Assembly: GCA_963556695.1 (NCBI GenBank)
Contig: CAUWAG010000011.1
Span: 372,001-436,000, forward strand
DNA: 64,000 nt
Direction: 5' to 3'
DNA from: Anthostomella pinea
Taxonomy: Eukaryota; Ascomycota; Sordariomycetes; Xylariales; Xylariaceae
In this document: in pieces, positions 58,029 to 64,000 of the stretch
Numbering within the stretch: position 1 is the first letter of the stretch
Layout: the number at the start of each line of letters is the position of its first letter
The notes under the pieces: generated by a model
Databases searched by the model: none
Seen by the model: the letters and a program-made list of their open reading frames with translations, nothing else
Told to the model about the DNA's origin: nothing
Program-made: the position numbers and the translations under genes

Positions 58029-59684
58029 ATGGCACCGCGTTACAACAAATCAGACTTGCAGCTAGCTGTTCAAGCTAAACGACGTGACCCTCATATTCCT
58101 ATATTTCAGCTTGCGAAACTCTTCAACGTCCCTTGTTCCACTTTGAGCAATAAAGTCAAAGGAATGCCATCACGACGCGACAGCATGTCCAATACTTTGA
58201 AACTTATGGTTTCTGAAGAGAATGCCATTTGTTCCTTCATTCTCGACCTGGATACGCGAGTATTTCTGCCCCGGTACAGTTATGTTGAAGATATGGCGAA
58301 TCAATTGTTGGCGGCGCGTAGGGCTGGACGCGTTGGAAAGAACTGGACGCGGAACTTCATCAAATGTACACCAGGCCTCCGGACGCGTTTTTATCGGAAG
58401 ATAGACTACCAGAGGGTCTTGAACAAGGATCCAGACGCGTATTGCGCGTGGTTTTGCCAAGTTGCAACGGCAGTCGCGAAACATGGTATCCAAGACGCGG
58501 ATATTTACAACTTCGACAAGACTGGGTTTATGATGGGCATTATTGGGTCCGGCATGGTCGTTACAAGCGCCGAAAGACGTGGCAGGCCTAGACAAGCTCA
58601 GCAAGGCAACAGGGAATGGTCTACAGCAATCTCTGCTGTTAATGCTGATGGTTGGGTGGTCCCGCCGTTCATCAATCTACAGGGCAAAACCCACCTCGCG
58701 TCATGGTATTGCGACACGATATTACCACACAATTGGAAGGTGGCCGTGTCCGACAACGGGTGGACCACAAATGAGATTGGTTTGGAATGGATTCAGCATT
58801 TCAACAAGTATACCAGACCGCGTATGACTGCCGGTAAACGCCTCTTCATCCTAGATGGTCACGAAAGCCACCATTCCCAGGTCTTTGAGGATTATTGTCA
58901 GAACAACAGCATTATCACCCTTTGTATGCCTGCCCACTCGTCACACAGGCTCCAGCTTCTAGATGTCGGCTGTTTTAGCCCGCTCAAACGAGCTTATGGT
59001 CGCATGATTGAGGATCTCATCCGGCGTCATATAACCCACGTTTCGAAGGAGGACTTCCTTGCAGCGTTTTGTGAAGCACACAACGCTGCTATGACGCCAG
59101 GAAACATTCGAGCAGGTTTCAGTGCCACTAGGCTTGTTCCTTTTGACCCAGAAAGTGTCATTTCAAAGCTGGATGCTGTCGCTGTCATACGAACACCGTC
59201 GCCAGACCCCAATCTGCCACCCACTACTTGGACTTCGAAGACGCCTACCACCATCAACGAAGCGGTCAACCAATCGGTTCATATCCGAAATCGAGTCAGA
59301 AACCACCAGGGAAGCTCACCTACATCAATAATTGATGCGTTGAGCTCGTTTTCAAAGGCTACATACGGTCTTATGCACAAGGTCGCTTTGATTGATTCCC
59401 GGGTCCGCGAGCTAGAGGAGGCCAATCACCTATTAAGTAAACGCCAGAGGACAAAAAACAAACGTCTAGTGAAAGGAGGAGTACTTTCCGTTAAAGATGC
59501 AGTAAGTCTCCAGGCTGTAAAGGATGGTGGTGAGCTGGCAAGACAGGAAATGGGTGAAGATAGTCGTCGTCCGAGGAGGGCGGCAGCGCGTGAGCAACGT
59601 TGTGGCGTTTGCGGCAACACTGGCCATAATGCGCGAACTTGTACAATAGAGATAGAAACGTCTGAAGAAGAAGTATCCGATTGA
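58029..59684 (+). CDS. Fot1/pogo-like DDD transposase with C-terminal zinc knuckle
   Basis: The ATG at 58029 (ACAACAATGGC) has the best context and gives 551 residues; an in-frame ATG at 57978 would add 17. Order of domains: a psq helix-turn-helix (IPIFQLAKLFNVPCSTLSNK), a CENP-B-like DNA-binding region (NWTRNFIKCTPGLRTRF), and a catalytic core with YNFDKTG (D163), FILDGHESHH (D276) and LLDVGCF (D312). A coiled-coil segment (VRELEEANHLLSKRQR) follows, then a CX2CX4HX4C knuckle at about 525-538 (CGVCGNTGHNARTC) and an acidic end. It would excise and insert the element at TA sites. No stop or frameshift is present, so the protein may be functional. A decayed relative lies at 22544-24296. Confidence 0.93.
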   Translation: MAPRYNKSDLQLAVQAKRRDPHIPIFQLAKLFNVPCSTLSNKVKGMPSRRDSMSNTLKLMVSEENAICSFILDLDTRVFLPRYSYVEDMANQLLAARRAGRVGKNWTRNFIKCTPGLRTRFYRKIDYQRVLNKDPDAYCAWFCQVATAVAKHGIQDADIYNFDKTGFMMGIIGSGMVVTSAERRGRPRQAQQGNREWSTAISAVNADGWVVPPFINLQGKTHLASWYCDTILPHNWKVAVSDNGWTTNEIGLEWIQHFNKYTRPRMTAGKRLFILDGHESHHSQVFEDYCQNNSIITLCMPAHSSHRLQLLDVGCFSPLKRAYGRMIEDLIRRHITHVSKEDFLAAFCEAHNAAMTPGNIRAGFSATRLVPFDPESVISKLDAVAVIRTPSPDPNLPPTTWTSKTPTTINEAVNQSVHIRNRVRNHQGSSPTSIIDALSSFSKATYGLMHKVALIDSRVRELEEANHLLSKRQRTKNKRLVKGGVLSVKDAVSLQAVKDGGELARQEMGEDSRRPRRAAAREQRCGVCGNTGHNARTCTIEIETSEEEVSD

Positions 59685-59747
59685 TTAGATTGAATTAAAT
59701 GCGTTGTGGTCGAGTTATTTGACATGTTGGTTAGAAGATTGGTGAAA

Positions 59748-59790
59748 AGTTGCCATTCGCTTGTAATTGCCGCTCGCTTGTGACCTACGT
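59748..59790 (-). repeat. Right terminal inverted repeat of the Fot1-like element
   Basis: Inverse reads ACGTAGGTCACAAGCGAG with a second ACAAGCGA; several mismatches to the left end. Confidence 0.85.
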
Positions 59791-59792
59791 TA

Positions 59793-61836
59793 TATTATAA
59801 ATAAAATCATTATGAACAAATCAACCGATAACAATCTAATAAAAGAATCTAATAACGTATGAAAATTACTAAATCTGATTTTAACGTATATTTTTCTTAA
59901 ACGGCCTCGTAATAAAACACGAAACCAATCGAGAACCTAAAAATGTATATTAAAAAAAAAGCCGTTTTTAAACCATAATTATAAAACAATTACTCTTCTT
60001 TTAATTTATAATATATAAAATATCAAACTGAAAAACATACTTCAAAAAACACTAACACTTTTAAACCGGCTATTTAATATATATTAAAAAACTCGCTATT
60101 ACTAATATGGAAGAAAACTTTAAAAAAACGTAACTATAACTACTTTCATATAACAATACCTCAACAACCCGTATGTAACTAAGTACTGAAATGTAAACGC
60201 TTTTAATAAGTTTAATTATTTCAATACCTCGTTTACAAATCTTACAAAAAAGCCTATAACTTTAATTACCATTAAAGTATAAAATCAGAACATAAAAAAA
60301 CCTACTTTAAACCCTTTAATAATAAAGAAAGTAACACTCTATACTACCTATTAAATTAACAAAACAAACCCAAATAAACTAGTACGCTTTAAAATTAAAG
60401 CGAAAAATAATTAATGCCGCAATCGCTAAATTTAAAAACAGATTTGACGGATTTTGAAATACTTTTACGACTAGAGTTTTATTTATAAAGTGAAAATTAA
60501 AAATAAAGATTACCAAGACATAAAAGCTTTTATCCTTGTTGCTAGCTTTTTTATTATTAATAAACATTATAATAACTTTTATATTACTTAAGAAAAAATA
60601 CAACTCTTAAAAGCTTTAATAAATTCTTAATAGAAATATTAGAAGAAATCGAAAGTAAATTCCGTTTATTAAGAAAACGGTAAAAACGTTATTCTTAAAT
60701 TTACTTCTTCAAGCCCTCTTTAGCTTAAGCTTTTATATATAAGTACGATATTAACATTCTTATTCAAAAACGCAAATTTAAATACAATTAACCGATAACA
60801 TTTTAATACCTATTATACTATAGATTAAAAATACGAATAATAATACATATGAAGGCAAATGAAACATATAAATTCTCTTAAAAGCTATACTTTCATTCCG
60901 ATCTAGTTTATTACGAAAAATCTAAACATAGCATACCACTTCACTATTATAATTATAAAAATTCATAACAATATGATTAAATATAACGATAAAACAGTTT
61001 AACTTTTAAAAATAAACCTAATACTGTATGATTACATTTAAATTGAGAGCTTAAACCTTTTACCATAATAAGACTTAAAAATATCATATATTATATCCGT
61101 TATTTTAATAAGTAACAAATTACTTTAAACTACTTTTATTTAACCCTTTAAAAAAACTAATCGCTGAAACGGTAAATAAACAAAGCTTAATACAATAAAT
61201 CATGTTATATTTATAATATAAGTGTATTACTAATTATGAGAAAATAAAATAGCAATAAATGATTTTATAACCCTATAAAAAGTGGTAACAAACCCTGTGA
61301 TAATAATTGAATTTAAGTAAACATAATAACGCTTATTTATTAAATAATAATAATAATAATAATTTATACTACGCTTTTAATTATCATTAAAAAGCTTTAT
61401 ACCTTTTTGAAATGTACTTATATTACACTTTGAACTATTTTAAAGCAACTTTATATCCTTTGAAAATAACCTTATGTTACATTTTATACCACCTTAAAAA
61501 GATCTTGTACGCTAATAAAACGTCTTTATACCCCACGTTATATACCTTTAAAGCTTCTTTATATTCTTTAAATTAATATTTATTAACTCATAAACTATTT
61601 TATATCATATGTAATGTATTTTTTACTCTTTTGAAAAAAAAGCCTTGTAGTTTTTTAAACGCCTTTGTAAAAATGTTATATTATCTTATAATATGACTAG
61701 AATTATTATTAAGCCCTTATTTATTTATATTTACGCCCTTTTATTATTATAAAGTATAAACGGTTTTAAATATAATTATTATTAATAACGATAATATTAT
61801 ATTATCATAGAGCGTTCAAGAAACTCCTTCAATAAC
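59793..61836. other. AT-rich desert, RIP-like
   Basis: No genes, repeats with clear ends or RNA genes recognised. A short (AAT)n tract lies near 61345. Confidence 0.6.
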
Positions 61837-61841
61837 CCTTT

Positions 61842-62556
61842 TGTTACGAACTAATAAACGATGCGGCCTGATAACAGGCCTAGAGGAGACGATTGGAAAC
61901 AGGTTGACCAGTGGAGAAATCGGAGCAACAGTACACAGATCACGTGACCAGCAGAACCTGGGTCACGTGACTAAGAATTTAGATCACTAGATCACCATGT
62001 GAGCCAGTGAGCAGGATTACCTTGGATCACCGGTGATCCAGGGTGAGCCATCTAATCAGTGAGGGAGAGATTGGATATATAAGGATGTGTCACGAAGCGC
62101 AGATGTAAAGTGGGCGAAAAAGTCCTGCTTTTACTATGTACGTATAATAACCTCTCAGTGAAGAAGGAAAGAAAGATCTGGTCCACCAGCCAATTCTGGT
62201 GGGCTAGAAGATCTTTCAGTCCGACCCACAATTACCCAATCCAGTGGCAGTCGGAGCCACACGTCTATTGCGCTAGGTCACCTGATGCAGTGCACTGACC
62301 ACTGCAGATGGATATTTCCTAGCTAGACAGATAGACAGTCTCTATCTCAGTGATCAATCTAAGCATCTTAGCCAACCCTAAGGTGGGAGAAATCTCCTGA
62401 TGACTCGACTATTCAGTGATCCTCCGGATCAGACCAAGCCCCAGCATCTGATTGTCTTCTAGTTGACAGAAGCCTCTATCGTCCTTTGTGTTGACTTACC
62501 TCAGAATATAAACTCTATAGAACCCTTTAGCCTTGTAGGTTAGACGGCTCGTCACA
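61842..62556 (+). mobile_element. Solo LTR, family L1, with a nested insertion
   Basis: Starts TGTTACGAAC and ends CTCGTCACA, with a perfect target duplication CCTTT (61837-61841 and 62557-62561). Without the insertion at 62088-62306 it is about 490 bp. It shares its 3' two thirds with 6662-7101. It has two TCACGTGAC palindromes (61940-61948 and 61963-61971). Confidence 0.9.
62088..62306. mobile_element. Nested 219-bp LTR-like insertion
   Basis: Starts TGTCACGAAG and ends CCACTGCA, the TG...CA form of an LTR. GATG is repeated at both sides (62084-62087 and 62307-62310), and the related LTR at 6662 is continuous at this point. Strand is unknown. Confidence 0.75.
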
Positions 62557-62561
62557 CCTTT

Positions 62562-64000
62562 CAAAAAATATATATATAATAAAAATATATATTATATTAT
62601 TATTAAAAAAAAAGGGGTTTTTATTTTTAAACCCAATATTATTAATGTATTTAAAAACAATACAATATTTAGTGAACTGATTTTAAACTAATATATTGAA
62701 AAGTTTTCTTTTAAAACATATTTCTAAAAAACTTAAAAAAATCATGAATAAAACGTTCAAGAACGTTTCAAAAAGGTTTTTAAAGCGAAGTTACCCCTTT
62801 TACTTCTTTGCATTTTATCATATAAAAAAGGACAAAAAAGAGGTTGCCACGTAATTATAAACTTAAATAAAATAAAATTTATTGTCGTCTTAACCTCTTC
62901 TACCCCATTTGATAATCCGATATTATCAATAAGTATTAACCAAATTATGTTTATAATAATTATATTAATTAATGAAAGCTTAAAGTTTTAAATATAATAT
63001 TAATAAGCTTTAGAATCTTATATTTTCATATTTAATATTAAATCAAGGAGTTTCTTAGAAGGTTCGCTACATTTATTATAATATTTTCGGATGTGTGTGG
63101 CTCTGTGTGTTGGCTCATGGTGGTCCGTGCACTAGGATGGGGGGTGATTGCCCCACCGCTCCGTCGCTACGCTAGATAGACGCGCTGCACCAGTATTTAG
63201 CTGTAAATACGTCCGTACGAGATAGACACAAAACAAGCAACCAAGCAAGCTACATACACCCAAAACCACTGCTTTTTGAATTCTCACAAATATATATTAA
63301 TGGGTTTGTAATTAGTTAAAAAAAACCTTATATAAAAACTACACGAAGATCTTAACAAATCTCCACTAATCACCACTGATTAAAATATTAATTAATAAGC
63401 TTAGAATAAATAGTAAAGACCTATGTTCTTAATATATACGCAATTTTCGTTTCAATTATTTTTCCTTAATATAAATTACCATTGTACTATTTATAATTTT
63501 ATTTCCTTAAATTATCATTACTAACGAACGCGCGCTTTATAAGTATTATGATAATTAAAACGAATTATATTATTCCAACTTTAAAAAAACACGCTAGTTA
63601 AATTTCGCTTATATTAACTATCTACTTATAGAATTTCTAAGTCTTATTTTTTAGTAATTATAATATCTTTTATTTTAATATAACCTAACATTTATATCGC
63701 GTATCTATAGTGATAAGCTTTAATCATATTTGATTTTTATTTAGCTAACGGCGCTATAATAAAACAGAAAGTTAAGCTTTAATACCAAGAAATACTTCTC
63801 ATTACTATTATTTACCATCTTAGTTAAAATATCTCCTTGAATTCTAACCTCTTTTAAGCTTTTTATACCTACTTTATTTCCTTTAATTTTTATACCAACT
63901 TCGCACCGTTACTTCTTCGTTTTTCTTAATATATAAATACCGAAAAATCATATCTTTATTTAAACATAAAAAACTTCTTATTAAAAAGCAAAACCTTTCT
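62562..64000. other. AT-rich DNA with one GC-balanced patch
   Basis: AT-rich and gene-free except for 63092-63288, which is GC-balanced, starts TGTGTGTGGC and ends TTCTCACA. The patch could be another solo LTR, but no target duplication was found. Confidence 0.5.

Larger units (their letters stand above)
57931..59790 (+). mobile_element. Intact Fot1/pogo-like transposon (1860 bp)
   Basis: Flanked by TA on both sides (57929-57930 and 59791-59792). Imperfect terminal inverted repeats of about 43 bp (57931-57973 and 59748-59790) each contain ACAAGCGA twice. One complete transposase frame fills the element. It is GC-balanced although embedded in an AT-rich desert, so it inserted after the decay of its surroundings. 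The size matches Fot1-type elements (about 1.9 kb). Confidence 0.95.

Overview
The window looks like a filamentous ascomycete (Pezizomycotina) genome. The evidence is a 53-nt spliceosomal intron with fungal donor, branch and acceptor signals, a HET-domain gene, Fot1/pogo-like DNA transposons, Tad-like LINEs with RNase H, a chromodomain Ty3/Gypsy element, and blocks of extremely AT-rich DNA typical of repeat-induced point mutation (RIP). Species cannot be named from the sequence.

Layout. 1-0.95 kb: a frameshifted remnant of a helical-repeat (TPR-like) gene. 0.95-4.75 kb: no supportable gene. 4.75-6.6 kb: a Ulp1-type (C48) cysteine protease gene with one intron. 6.66-7.10 kb: a solo LTR. 7.2-10.57 kb: a LINE (LINE A) with a 25-nt A tail. 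10.58-22.28 kb: a second LINE (LINE B) with a (CTA)n tail, split by a complete but inactive 6.47-kb chromodomain Ty3/Gypsy element (13.19-19.66 kb) with 223-bp LTRs and a GTACG target duplication. 22.3-25.2 kb: a solo LTR, then a decayed pogo-like copy that itself received two small solo LTRs, then the 3' part of another pogo family with a further solo LTR. 25.7-27.5 kb: a diverged tandem repeat family and a Gypsy fragment. 27.75 kb: a LINE stub. 28.4-32.9 kb: RIP-like AT-rich DNA with LTRs and a decayed pogo copy. 35.0-37.25 kb: a pogo-like element with excellent terminal inverted repeats but a broken transposase. 37.3-46.1 kb: GC-moderate accessory DNA with minisatellites and an AT-hook gene fragment. 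46.1-46.7 kb: LTRs. 47.07-49.62 kb: an intact single-exon gene joining a cyanovirin-N-like lectin domain (CVNH) to a HET domain. 49.6-54.6 kb: minisatellites, a LINE stub with a 15-bp target duplication and a broken AT-hook paralogue. 54.6-64 kb: an AT-rich desert carrying one intact Fot1-like transposon (57.93-59.79 kb) and a solo LTR with another LTR nested in it.

Only three protein genes look intact: the Ulp1-like protease, the CVNH-HET protein and the Fot1-like transposase. Most of the rest is layered mobile DNA, and the target duplications let much of the order of insertion be read. The most notable points are the CVNH-HET fusion, a 13-nt self-priming signal just after the Gypsy 5' LTR, two LTRs without target duplications that mark recombination junctions, LTRs that look gene-converted, and a minisatellite family present twice in opposite orientations.
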